A stretch of 64,000 nucleotides of DNA from Owenweeksia sp. (lineage in GTDB: Bacteria; Bacteroidota; Bacteroidia; Flavobacteriales; Schleiferiaceae), in NCBI GenBank assembly GCA_028285465.1, contig JANQPD010000030.1, positions 62,001 to 126,000 on the forward strand. The letters are read 5' to 3'. Each line of letters starts with the position of its first letter. The first letter of the stretch is position 1. Both the position numbers and the translations under genes were made by a program. Under the pieces are notes generated by a model, which was given only the letters and a program-made list of their open reading frames with translations, searched no databases and had not been told where the DNA came from. Below are positions 10,313 to 19,786 of this stretch, piece by piece.

Positions 10313-10522
10313 GCTGTTCTTTTTTTGGATTAGGAGCGAAATGTAGGGGAGTAGATCTACCGGCTAAAACATATTCAACCTAAGCAGGCATTCTATCCCT
10401 GAAATGCCTGAAAAGCGGATTTAGAAAGAAAATGGCATCTTGTACCTAAAATGTGCCCTTTTGTGGAGAAAGTTTACGCAGCAAGGCGGGTAGACTTACT
10501 TTAGGGGCTTGCTACTTCGCAT

Positions 10523-11506
10523 ATGGAAAAGCGCTACATCCTTCATTTTTTACTTTGGGTCTTTGTTTTTGGGTTGACTTTCGACTCTCTTATGTTCGAT
10601 TATGCGTTTGAAATGGCTGCCATACTCAGCCTTGCCGAATGTGCCATCAATGCCCTGATCAGCTATGTAAACCTGCTCGTGCTTATCCCCAGGGTTTTAA
10701 AGCGGAAGGGAACAACACCTTACCTGCTTAGCGTGCTTGCTTTTTTTACCATCCTCTTAGTTCCCTATTACTTTTCAGAACTGGGTTTTTACTTATTGAG
10801 CGAATCCACTTACCGGATCATCATCTCGTTTACCTTAAACTTTACCCTGTTTATCCTGGTGTCGTTTCTGTTTTGGAAGGTGAATCAATATGAGTTAGAG
10901 AAAAAGAGAAACCTGGAACTAAGCAATCAAAAGCTAAAGGCCGAATTACAGCTGCTGAAATCACAGGTAAGCCCTCACTTTTTGTTCAACACCTTAAATA
11001 ACATTTATGCCTTAAGTGTTACCAAGCACCACAATACCCCCTTGATGATCGAAAAGCTCTCGGATCTTTTGCGGTATATCATTTATGAAGGGGGGCAGGA
11101 GCTTGTGCGCCTGGATAGGGAAGTAGAGCTGCTGAAGAATTATACGGAATTGCAACGGCTCAAAAAGCCCAAGGGAAGCGAAAACATCAGGCTGCGCACA
11201 AAAGGCGTGGAAAGTGGGCAATACATTACGCCTTTGCTGCTGATCAACATGGTGGAAAACTGTTTTAAACATGGAGATATTGTGTACAACAAGCATGGCA
11301 TCCTGACCATGGACCTTACCGTTGAAAACAACCGCTTGCACTTTCGTACGGTAAATTCGTATAACCCTTCCAACAAAAAAAAGGGGATCGGGCTAAACAA
11401 TGTGCGGCAACAGCTTACGCATTATTACCCTGGCCGGCATCAGTTTGAAATTGATGCGGCAGGAGATAAATTCACAACCGACCTCTATATAGACCTAAGC
11501 CCATGA
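10523..11506 (+). CDS. LytS/YehU-type sensor histidine kinase
   Basis: SQVSPHFLFNTLNNIYALS H-box and C-terminal KKKGIGLNNVRQQL. Confidence 0.9.
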   Translation: MEKRYILHFLLWVFVFGLTFDSLMFDYAFEMAAILSLAECAINALISYVNLLVLIPRVLKRKGTTPYLLSVLAFFTILLVPYYFSELGFYLLSESTYRIIISFTLNFTLFILVSFLFWKVNQYELEKKRNLELSNQKLKAELQLLKSQVSPHFLFNTLNNIYALSVTKHHNTPLMIEKLSDLLRYIIYEGGQELVRLDREVELLKNYTELQRLKKPKGSENIRLRTKGVESGQYITPLLLINMVENCFKHGDIVYNKHGILTMDLTVENNRLHFRTVNSYNPSNKKKGIGLNNVRQQLTHYYPGRHQFEIDAAGDKFTTDLYIDLSP

Positions 11507-12234
11507 AAATGTATTCCTGTATACTTGTTGATGACGAAACACTCGCCCACGAGCTTATAGAGGCGCATCTTAGCAAAATTCCGAATGTGGAAGTGGTGGC
11601 CAAATGCCACACGGCTATGGAAGCCCTCGCGGTACTGAATCAGCAGGCGGTAGACATGATGTTCTTAGATATTGAAATGCCCGATTTGACGGGTATTGAC
11701 TTTTTAAGGGCCCTGGAAAAACCTCCCTATACCATTTTCACAACGGCCTATTCTGAATACGCCTTGCAAGGGTATGAGCTTAATGTGGTGGATTATGTGC
11801 TTAAACCTGTGCGTTTCGACCGGTTTTTTAAGGCAGTGTCGAAGGTTTTAGCCCTATTGAAGGAAAAGGAGCAAGCGGAAATAGTCCCTGAGGCCGGTAA
11901 AGCAACGAGCGACTACCTTTTTGTAAAGTCTGATTATAAAGCGGTTAAGGTGCTGTATAGCGATATTCTTTATGTGGAAAGCATGCAGAAGTACGTCCGG
12001 TTTCACTTAAAAGGGAAAAAGCCGGTGGTGTCGCTGATGAGCATTAGCGCACTGGCAGAACTCCTACCAGGCAGTCGTTTTTTCAGATGTCAAAAGTCCT
12101 TTATCGTTAACCTGGACAAAATTGAAAGCATTGAAGGAAACCAATTGGTTTTGTTTACGGGGGATAAGGTGCCGGTAAGTAAGCATTTGAAAGCGGAACT
12201 GCTGACGCGAGTGGACCGCAATGGTTTGCTGTGA
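11503..12234 (+). CDS. LytTR-family response regulator
   Basis: REC domain (LVDDE, MMFLDIEMPDLTGIDF) plus LytTR (FRCQKSFIVNLDKIESIEGNQLVLFTGDKVPVSK); ATGA overlap with kinase. Confidence 0.92.
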   Translation: MKMYSCILVDDETLAHELIEAHLSKIPNVEVVAKCHTAMEALAVLNQQAVDMMFLDIEMPDLTGIDFLRALEKPPYTIFTTAYSEYALQGYELNVVDYVLKPVRFDRFFKAVSKVLALLKEKEQAEIVPEAGKATSDYLFVKSDYKAVKVLYSDILYVESMQKYVRFHLKGKKPVVSLMSISALAELLPGSRFFRCQKSFIVNLDKIESIEGNQLVLFTGDKVPVSKHLKAELLTRVDRNGLL

Positions 12235-12347
12235 TATCAACCCGAGGTTAAGCACCTGGCAGGCTGATAGGGGGAGAAAAAATCATTCTTAATAAAAATT
12301 GCAGTTCATTTTAAAAGGAACCTTGATACTTGCTAGACTTGGAAAGT

Positions 12348-12950
12348 CTACCCCAAGTCTTTTTTGATTTTCTTTATCTGTTTCTTAGATAGAAATCTAA
12401 AAATGTTGTTGACATTAACCCCAACACCGGCAATATTGGGTTCAAGGATTATAGTATCGTTTAAGATTTTACCGATTCCCCCCTTCAACTCCTTTTTGAC
12501 TTGAAAGTCTTTAATTTGCTTTTTGTCCTTAATGTCTTTGAAAACCTTCTCTATCAACTTCAAAACATCCTGTGGAGTTTTACACAGCTTACCAATTTCA
12601 ATGAAAACGAGTTTGTCTTCTGGAATCCTTTCACCCCTTGCTTCCTGATTGTCTCTTTCCAGAAAGTACTTGGGATGGATTGTTGTAATCATCAGAGCTG
12701 GAAGTAACTCTTTAGGATCAATTCCATTAATTGATTCCCAAGACATTAATTCCGAGTAGAAGTGACTTTCAGGTATCCCCTGAATAGCTACAGAATTGTT
12801 CTCAGAAGCGAATTTGGCAATTTTATCGAAACTGCTCCGGAGAGTATTGCCGATAGGTTCATCCCAATTATAGTAATCCAGAATGTAGAGGTAATAGTCT
12901 CGATGAACATTCTCTGGTATTGCCGCAATCGTACTTATTTTAAGCCCCAT
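12348..12950 (-). CDS. Hypothetical protein
   Basis: 200 aa ORF, no family recognised; at the edge of the defence-like block. Confidence 0.6.
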   Translation of the reverse strand: MGLKISTIAAIPENVHRDYYLYILDYYNWDEPIGNTLRSSFDKIAKFASENNSVAIQGIPESHFYSELMSWESINGIDPKELLPALMITTIHPKYFLERDNQEARGERIPEDKLVFIEIGKLCKTPQDVLKLIEKVFKDIKDKKQIKDFQVKKELKGGIGKILNDTIILEPNIAGVGVNVNNIFRFLSKKQIKKIKKDLG

Positions 12951-13030
12951 TAATTTGATTTTACAACTCCCTGATCTCGTGCATATAAAACCCCCTTATT
13001 TTCTTAATCTCCTCATCCATGCCCGCTGGC

Positions 13031-13651
13031 TCAAAGCCGCTTTATATCCCACTTCGATAAACCTGTTAGAGCTTTGATCTCGTCAATATCATAGCCTTTG
13101 TCTTTCATGTTTTTGGCTATTTCCAGCTTATTTTCCTTAATAGCGCGTTCCATTTCAACCTTTTGCTTCCAGCTTTTGAGCTCCGCTTTGTCGCGGTCTA
13201 CAATTTCAAAAGCACCCGACTGTTTCAGTTCTGCTATAATGCCCTGGTCTGCAAGGCTTACGTATTCCGTTTCGGAGATCACCAAATGGTCAATTACTTC
13301 GATCTTGATCAGTTGCCCCACTTTCAGCATGTGGTCGGTCAGGGTTCTGTCGTCTTTAGAAAGTTGCATGCTGCCGCTCGGGTGGTTGTGCACCAAAATG
13401 GCGCGTACGGCCAGTTTGTAAATGGCCATTCGGAAAACATCTGGCGGGTTGGCGTGCACCCGGTTTACGGCACCCAAGCCAATCAGTTCTATAAACAGGA
13501 TCTTATTCTGATTGTCTAGCCCGATTACCCAAAAGTGCTCCTGGTTGCGGTGTATCTTATTTTCGCGCAGCAGTATTTGCTGCATTACGCGGTACACATC
13601 CTCGGAGTTGAGGATCTTGATTTTCTGCTCTTTGCTCAGGCGGACGTTCAT
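13031..13651 (-). CDS. RadC-like JAB/MPN-domain protein with C-terminal helical tail
   Basis: Metal-binding HNHPSGSMQLSKDDRTLTDHM; tail KLEIAKNMKDKGYDIDEIKALTGLSKWDIKRL. Confidence 0.85.
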   Translation of the reverse strand: MNVRLSKEQKIKILNSEDVYRVMQQILLRENKIHRNQEHFWVIGLDNQNKILFIELIGLGAVNRVHANPPDVFRMAIYKLAVRAILVHNHPSGSMQLSKDDRTLTDHMLKVGQLIKIEVIDHLVISETEYVSLADQGIIAELKQSGAFEIVDRDKAELKSWKQKVEMERAIKENKLEIAKNMKDKGYDIDEIKALTGLSKWDIKRL

Positions 13652-13685
13652 AAAATCAAATTTAAGTAAATCTACATTTAAAATA

Positions 13686-13700
13686 TCTCACACAGTGAGA
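13686..13700. promoter_or_regulatory. Candidate operator: perfect inverted repeat TCTCAC-ACA-GTGAGA
   Basis: 6-bp perfect inverted repeat between divergent radC-like and XRE genes. Confidence 0.45.
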
Positions 13701-13747
13701 CATTTACGAACAAACTACTATTTTAGACGCCATTAATCCGCAAAACT

Positions 13748-13942
13748 ATGAATCGGATCAAAGAAGTGTTGAAAGAAAAGCACATCACCCAAACCTGGCT
13801 GGCCCAAAAACTGGGCAAAAGTTACAATATGGTAAACGCTTACGCGCAGAATAGAAGGCAGCCCTCAATAGAAGTTCTCTACAAAATAGCAGAGATACTT
13901 GAAGTTCAGCCATCAGAATTATTACAGGACAAAAACAATTAG
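13748..13942 (+). CDS. XRE-family HTH regulator, probable R-M controller
   Basis: ITQTWLAQKLGKSYNMVNAYAQNRRQPSIEVLYKIAEILEVQPSELL; 3 bp upstream of the methylase gene. Confidence 0.88.
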   Translation: MNRIKEVLKEKHITQTWLAQKLGKSYNMVNAYAQNRRQPSIEVLYKIAEILEVQPSELLQDKNN

Positions 13943-13945
13943 TGA

Positions 13946-16186
13946 ATGGATAAAATATTCAAAGAAGGTATTAAAAAGGGTCTAATTTCATTCAATGAAG
14001 ATAAAACGAGAATTAACTACCTAATTCAAGGCAAAAGTGACAACTTCAAAGACCCTGAAGAAAAAGTAAGAGCTCAAATCTTTTTGGAACTGATTCTTAC
14101 CTATAAGTACCCTACTAAAAGAATCGAATTAGAAGTAGTAGTTCCAAGAAGAACTCCTAATGACTTTGCAGACATTGTTGTTTTTTCGGATGACCTTAAG
14201 AAAAGTCCTCTTATAGTAGTTGAATGCAAAAAGCAGGAAATATCAGAAGCAGAATTTGTCCAAGCCATTGAGCAAGGCTTTGGAAATGCAAACTCGCTTT
14301 CTGCCGAATATTTGTGGGTTACCACCGGGCTAAAATCTAAGTACTTCAATGTAAAGGATTTTCCATCGATGGAAAGGGTAACTAATCTAATTGCTTCAAT
14401 CCCCAGATTCGGTCAATCTAAGCTAGCTAAAGCCAAATTCTATAAAGGAGGAAAGGATGAAAACGGGAATGATGCCTTTGACCTTGAAACAGTAAAGCAA
14501 TCCGATTTAACAAGGATATTCCAACAAGCTCATGACGCTCTTTGGGCAGGTGGAAAGAGAAACCCTAGTGAGGCATTTGATGAACTTGATAAGTTGATCT
14601 TTTGTAAGATATGGGATGAAAGAAAACACAGAAAACCAGGGCAGCCATATGATTTTCAGGAATTTACTGGTGAAGACCCGGAATATTTATTGAAAAGGAT
14701 AAAGGCTATTTATGAAGAAGGTAGGCGTAAAGATCCTGAGGTTTTTAAAGAACCCATTCGTCTTTCTGCCAATGAACTGAAAACAATAGTTGGGTATCTT
14801 GCTCCGGTTAATCTTCACGATACTGACCTTGATAGCAAAGGCCGAGCATTTGAAACCTTCATGGGTTCTTTTTTCCGTGGAGACTTTGGACAATATTTCA
14901 CCCCACGTGAAGTAGTTGATTTTATAATTAAGTCCCTTCCTATTACCAATGAATCGTTCGTGCTTGATACCTCATGTGGCAGTGGTGGATTTTTGCTTTA
15001 TGCGTTGGATAAAGTCAGAAGAAGAGCAGACGAAATGGCGGAAGAAGGTTATTTCAAGAAGGGTTCAATCGAGCATAAAGACTATTGGCACAAGTTTGCA
15101 GAAAAAAGGCTTTTTGGAATTGAGATATCCGAAAGTATTGCCCGAACCGCCAAAATGAATATGATCATTCATGATGACGGTCATACCAATGTAGTGGCTT
15201 GCGATGGTTTGGCTCCGGCAGACTACAGGCACCCAAAGCCGGGTGAAACAAAGGAAGAAATTGAAGAAAGAGAAAAGTACAATAGAAGAACAATCCAGGG
15301 CATTACCGGAAATCATGATTTCAAGTACAACCATTTTGATTTCATTGTTACCAATCCACCTTTCGGCTCCGCAATTAAATTGGCTGAGCAAGCCTATTTG
15401 AAAAATTACGGGTTGGGTATCAAAGATATAAGTTGGATTGATCAAAAAATCAAAAACACTCATTTAAGCTCTCCCCGAGATTCTCAAAGTACAGAGGTAC
15501 TTTTCTTAGAACAGTGTCACAATTTTTTAAAAGAAGGCGGGTATTTGTCCATTGTAATACCAGATGGCATCTTGACAAATAGTAGCCAGCAATACATCCG
15601 AGATTGGATTGAGGAAAAATATAGAATTGTAAGTGTAGTTTCACTTCCGCAAACTGCATTTTCTGCCAATGGTGCTGGTGTAAAAAGCTCGGTTCTGTTT
15701 CTAAAAAAGTATTCTCAGAAACAATCAGAAAAAGTAAGGGCAATAAAAAGACGTATTCAAGATCGATTGTGGGAAAGGAACGAATATAGCGGAGAGTATC
15801 GAAGACTTGCAAAAGAGAAAAGTGATAAAACAAAAAACTATGAAGGACTTGACTCTTATCTACCCGAAGAGGTTGATTGGGACGAACTGGATAAAAAAGC
15901 GCTCAACGACTTAAGGCGTACAGAAGAATATAAAACCTGGAAGTCGGATATTAGCACCTATTATAAAGAACAAACAGAAGAACTTAAAGAAAGGCTTCAC
16001 GAAGAATACCTTAGTTCATTCGGTTCAGAATTAGCAAATTATCAAATCTTTATGGCCATAGCAGAAGATATTGGCTATGATGCTACAGGAAGAAAAACCA
16101 AAACAAATGAGCTAAAGCAAATTGGTAACGAACTAACCAGTTTTATTGAGTCAATAGAGAATAAGGAAGAGGATTTTTTCGTCTAA
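13946..16186 (+). CDS. Nuclease-methyltransferase fusion (HsdR_N-like PD-(D/E)XK domain + N-6 DNA methylase)
   Basis: N-terminal FADIVVFSDDLKKSPLIVVECKK nuclease motif; methylase motifs FGQYFTPREVVDFI, VLDTSCGSGGFLLYALD, FIVTNPPFG. Confidence 0.9.
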   Translation: MDKIFKEGIKKGLISFNEDKTRINYLIQGKSDNFKDPEEKVRAQIFLELILTYKYPTKRIELEVVVPRRTPNDFADIVVFSDDLKKSPLIVVECKKQEISEAEFVQAIEQGFGNANSLSAEYLWVTTGLKSKYFNVKDFPSMERVTNLIASIPRFGQSKLAKAKFYKGGKDENGNDAFDLETVKQSDLTRIFQQAHDALWAGGKRNPSEAFDELDKLIFCKIWDERKHRKPGQPYDFQEFTGEDPEYLLKRIKAIYEEGRRKDPEVFKEPIRLSANELKTIVGYLAPVNLHDTDLDSKGRAFETFMGSFFRGDFGQYFTPREVVDFIIKSLPITNESFVLDTSCGSGGFLLYALDKVRRRADEMAEEGYFKKGSIEHKDYWHKFAEKRLFGIEISESIARTAKMNMIIHDDGHTNVVACDGLAPADYRHPKPGETKEEIEEREKYNRRTIQGITGNHDFKYNHFDFIVTNPPFGSAIKLAEQAYLKNYGLGIKDISWIDQKIKNTHLSSPRDSQSTEVLFLEQCHNFLKEGGYLSIVIPDGILTNSSQQYIRDWIEEKYRIVSVVSLPQTAFSANGAGVKSSVLFLKKYSQKQSEKVRAIKRRIQDRLWERNEYSGEYRRLAKEKSDKTKNYEGLDSYLPEEVDWDELDKKALNDLRRTEEYKTWKSDISTYYKEQTEELKERLHEEYLSSFGSELANYQIFMAIAEDIGYDATGRKTKTNELKQIGNELTSFIESIENKEEDFFV

Positions 16187-16194
16187 GCCCTGAT

Positions 16195-17655
16195 TTGGAT
16201 AGAGACAAACTGTTTCTACTGGATTGGGGCAAAAAAGAAAAAAGGTTTGACCCATTTTATTATATCCCTTCCCTGGTTGCGCTTGAAGAAAAGGTACTTC
16301 AAAGAACGAAATATCGGTTAAGAGATTTCATTGAAAAGATCAGTAGTGGAGCTACCCCCTCTAAAAAAGAGGCTGAAAAATATTATACCGATGGTAAGAG
16401 CGGGGTGCCGTTTGTACGTGTGCAAAACTTAAACCCTTCAGGGGAACTGTCGCTTGATGATGTAGTTTACATTAATAGAGATACTCATGAAGGTATGCTT
16501 AAAAGAAGCCAAGTCCAAGAAAACGATCTGATTACCAAAATTACCGGGGTAGGGAGGATGGCCGTTTCTAGCGTACCACCCAAAGGATTTGAAGGTAATA
16601 TCAATCAACATTCGGTTTGTATTAAGACAAAAAGTCGTGAGGTAAGTGAAATTATAGCTGCTTTTCTCAATTCCGACATAGGGGAGAAATTGGCTTCAAG
16701 AAGAGCTACGGGAGGAACAAGGCCGGCTCTTGATTACCCTTCACTAAGAAGCGTTCCTATTTTCTTTGATGAAAAGATAGGTGAACTAGCTACAGACTTT
16801 CGATTAAAAAAGAATGACAAGAAAAAGGAACTTGAAAGCTTACTCGAAAAACGGTGGTATATCTTGAAAACGGAATTGAACATTAACATTCCGGAGATTA
16901 ATCTTCGAAAGTTGGCAAATAGGATATTCATTGCAAAGTATTTCGAGATTCTCGGTAATAGGATAGACCCTAAAAAATACACATCGTATGCAAAATCCTT
17001 ATTTAACAGTATTAATAATGCAGATTTTGAAAAAGTACCTTTGAGTCAGCTTATTACTGATTCCGTTTCTGGTAATTGGGGTAAAGATGAAGTAATTAGT
17101 AGCGAGCAAAATAAATACTCCAAATGCTTAGTAATTAGGGCAACGGAGTTTGATAATAAGTATAATTTGAATCTAGAAAGTCACAGGGTTAAGTTCAGAT
17201 ACATCGAAAATAAAAGGCTCATTAGTCAAGACATTCAAATTAATGATCTATTGCTGGAGAAATCGGGGGGTAGTCCAGATCAACCTGTTGGAAGAGTTTC
17301 TATACTCTCCACTGATATTCTTAAGTCTGGCAATGAAATTTCATTCAGCAATTTTATTCATAAGATTCGGTTGGACAATTCACGCATTATACCAACGTAT
17401 GCTTTTTATTATTTAAAGTTCCTCCATAAGATTGGTCTGACTGATTTAATGCAAAGTCAAACGAGTGGTATTAGAAATTTGATTCTAAATGAATATTGGA
17501 AGTGTTTAGTGGTATTGCCGAATCTTAAGGTACAAGAAGAAATCTGTAATAAAATTGAAGAAATGACTTTCGAAGCTCTGAGAGTAAAGGGTGAGATTAG
17601 AGAGTTATCTAAACAGTTTTCTAATCAAATTACCAACCTGATTCTGAATTTATGA
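16195..17655 (+). CDS. hsdS: Type I-like specificity subunit (HsdS)
   Basis: Two target-recognition-like halves: SSGATPSKKEAEKYYTDGKSGVPFVRVQNL and later LITDSVSGNWGKDEV...; position after methylase; TTG start. Confidence 0.85.
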   Translation: MDRDKLFLLDWGKKEKRFDPFYYIPSLVALEEKVLQRTKYRLRDFIEKISSGATPSKKEAEKYYTDGKSGVPFVRVQNLNPSGELSLDDVVYINRDTHEGMLKRSQVQENDLITKITGVGRMAVSSVPPKGFEGNINQHSVCIKTKSREVSEIIAAFLNSDIGEKLASRRATGGTRPALDYPSLRSVPIFFDEKIGELATDFRLKKNDKKKELESLLEKRWYILKTELNINIPEINLRKLANRIFIAKYFEILGNRIDPKKYTSYAKSLFNSINNADFEKVPLSQLITDSVSGNWGKDEVISSEQNKYSKCLVIRATEFDNKYNLNLESHRVKFRYIENKRLISQDIQINDLLLEKSGGSPDQPVGRVSILSTDILKSGNEISFSNFIHKIRLDNSRIIPTYAFYYLKFLHKIGLTDLMQSQTSGIRNLILNEYWKCLVVLPNLKVQEEICNKIEEMTFEALRVKGEIRELSKQFSNQITNLILNL

Positions 17656-19184
17656 TACTCAGGGGAATATTAGATAATTCATTGGGTCAATATTGTATCA
17701 GAGGATATGCCTATCTCAATGATCTGGAAAAAATTTCAAGAGCAGACTTGTCCTTCCAGCGTAACCTCATTGCATATCAGGAAGGTAGAATTCGAGGGTT
17801 CTTAGAGAATAACCCAAACCTATTCTTTCCGGAAGTAATATTGAGCTATCAGGTAAAGTATGACTTTTCAAAATCAGGTTCAAAATCAATAAACCCTTTA
17901 GGTAAGATCATTAACGGTGAGTATTTCAGGTCAAATGTTGACGAAATCATTTTTTCAAGCCGAAAAGTAGATTATAAAAGTCAATCTGATAGTCGGGGAA
18001 CTTTTGACTTGAAAGTCGTTACAGTAACAATCGATAATCAATTTGTAGAAGAATGTATTGAAAACGAAAGCGAACCTTTTTTGAGGATTGATGGCAATCA
18101 TAGACTGAGTGCAGCCAAGGCTTTTGATTCCAGTTCAATTAAAGAATTGGTGACTCCGTTTTGTCTTATCCTATTACCAGAAAAAACCGATAGCGATAAA
18201 TTTCAAAAAACCATCTTTCATAACATCAACTCCAAAACAATACCATTAACACCAGAGGAGGTCTATAGAGTAGTGTTGGACGATGCCATTAATTTTTCTG
18301 ATGCCTACCTGAAAGAATCGAGAGACTTTGGTCTCCATTATGTACATGCACGACAGATCATTGAGAATATTCAGTGGGGCAGATATCCGAAATTAGAGGC
18401 AATTCTAAAGAGCGAAAATGGAGAAGAATCTTATAGGACCGTATTTGTCGATCTATTCTGGATGCTCAGTGAAGAGGGTAAACTAAAGGAAGAGCCAAAG
18501 AGGGAAGATGTGCCCAACGCTCTGCACAAAGTAAATATCATTTATCAAGAGTATAATGAACTAAATAAAACTCATAACATCGGCCTGCTCACTACCTTTT
18601 TATACTACGCATATCAAAAGGCCTATTTTGAGCTAGAGTGGTTTACAGAGTGGGTGCTGGACAATCGCATTTTTGAAATAAGGCAATCTTCTTCGAATGA
18701 CTTGAAGTCGATTTTTAACAAAATAATTCTTTCTAGAGAGCGGACAATATTCATTTCCATGCCATTCGGAGATTCGGTTACTGAGAACCACTTTACTTTC
18801 ATGAGTAATTTGATTCGTGAGATTAATGAGGAGAAAAAGGCACACATAAAGCTATTTCCGTTGCGGATAGATAAATACAATAATGGTACGGCATATAAAA
18901 TCTCTGATGAAATACTGGATAAGATAGCATCCTCAGGCTTATTGATTGCAGATTTGACTAAGTCCAATCCTAATGTCTATCACGAAGTCGGTTACCTAAT
19001 GGGTTTGTTTCGTGAGCGAGAGCACAAGAAACTCAATTTGATCACCATTGTGAATACCAGTCACACTCTCTTTCAAGAGATTGGATTTAATATTAGGGCG
19101 CACAAAACAATTGGCTTCGAAGACACAAATGAACTTAAAGAGCCTCTTAAAGCTGAAATAGTGAACTACTATTTTAAAGAGTGA
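17652..19184 (+). CDS. DGQHR/DndB-like domain fused to TIR/deoxyribosyltransferase-like domain
   Basis: N-terminal FLRIDGNHRLSAAKAF and FHNINSKTIPLTPEE; C-terminal IFISMPFGD...GLLIADLTKSNPNVYHEVGYLMGLF; ATGA overlap with hsdS. Confidence 0.75.
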   Translation: MILRGILDNSLGQYCIRGYAYLNDLEKISRADLSFQRNLIAYQEGRIRGFLENNPNLFFPEVILSYQVKYDFSKSGSKSINPLGKIINGEYFRSNVDEIIFSSRKVDYKSQSDSRGTFDLKVVTVTIDNQFVEECIENESEPFLRIDGNHRLSAAKAFDSSSIKELVTPFCLILLPEKTDSDKFQKTIFHNINSKTIPLTPEEVYRVVLDDAINFSDAYLKESRDFGLHYVHARQIIENIQWGRYPKLEAILKSENGEESYRTVFVDLFWMLSEEGKLKEEPKREDVPNALHKVNIIYQEYNELNKTHNIGLLTTFLYYAYQKAYFELEWFTEWVLDNRIFEIRQSSSNDLKSIFNKIILSRERTIFISMPFGDSVTENHFTFMSNLIREINEEKKAHIKLFPLRIDKYNNGTAYKISDEILDKIASSGLLIADLTKSNPNVYHEVGYLMGLFREREHKKLNLITIVNTSHTLFQEIGFNIRAHKTIGFEDTNELKEPLKAEIVNYYFKE

Positions 19185-19723
19185 GCTTTGAGAGTAGGGG
19201 AGTTGTGAGCAAAAAAGGGCACTATGACCCCCAGGTTTTAAGCACCGCGGCCCACCAAAGAGCATACTTACAATACTTATGCATGGCCAGCTTACGCCTG
19301 CCTGCCGGCAGGAGCCGCATAGCGGTTGGAGGCCATAACCTCGAAGTTCTGGAAAAGGCAAACCCGGAAATTCCAGAACTACCAGATAATCATAGTTCGA
19401 CAAGCTCACTATATGTACATAATACAAAGGAATTTTTATGGAGCATGGCGGAGCAATCGGCTTTGATTCATTTCTCTTGTCATTTCCTGAGCTTTCGATC
19501 CATAACTTGGTGTTCTTTGTGGCGTGAGTAACGACACCGGTAATATTATGTAAAACGTTGCGCGTGGGCCTGAAGAAAATGAGGGCCAGCGCTGGGGTGA
19601 ATTGGTGGCTGCATCAAAGAGCCATCGTCCTGGGCTTTGAGCTTGGCCCCGAATATCGGGGACAAAGGCCGTAGGCCAAGCCACCAAGGGCGCGTAGGCA
19701 GCATATTTTCTCCTAGATTTTTG

Positions 19724-19750
19724 CATACTTTTTATCAATGAAAAAGTATG
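19724..19750. repeat. Perfect inverted repeat CATACTTTTT-atcaatg-AAAAAGTATG
   Basis: 10-bp arms, 7-nt loop, read directly. Confidence 0.7.
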
Positions 19751-19786
19751 AGCCTCGCGGCTTGAGCATTTAATACAAATTGTGAG

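Noticed and set aside
18996-19427. 143-aa minus-strand ORF in the track
   Set aside because: Overlaps the C-terminus of the strong DGQHR/TIR-like gene and runs into repeat-rich noncoding DNA; low-complexity appearance.
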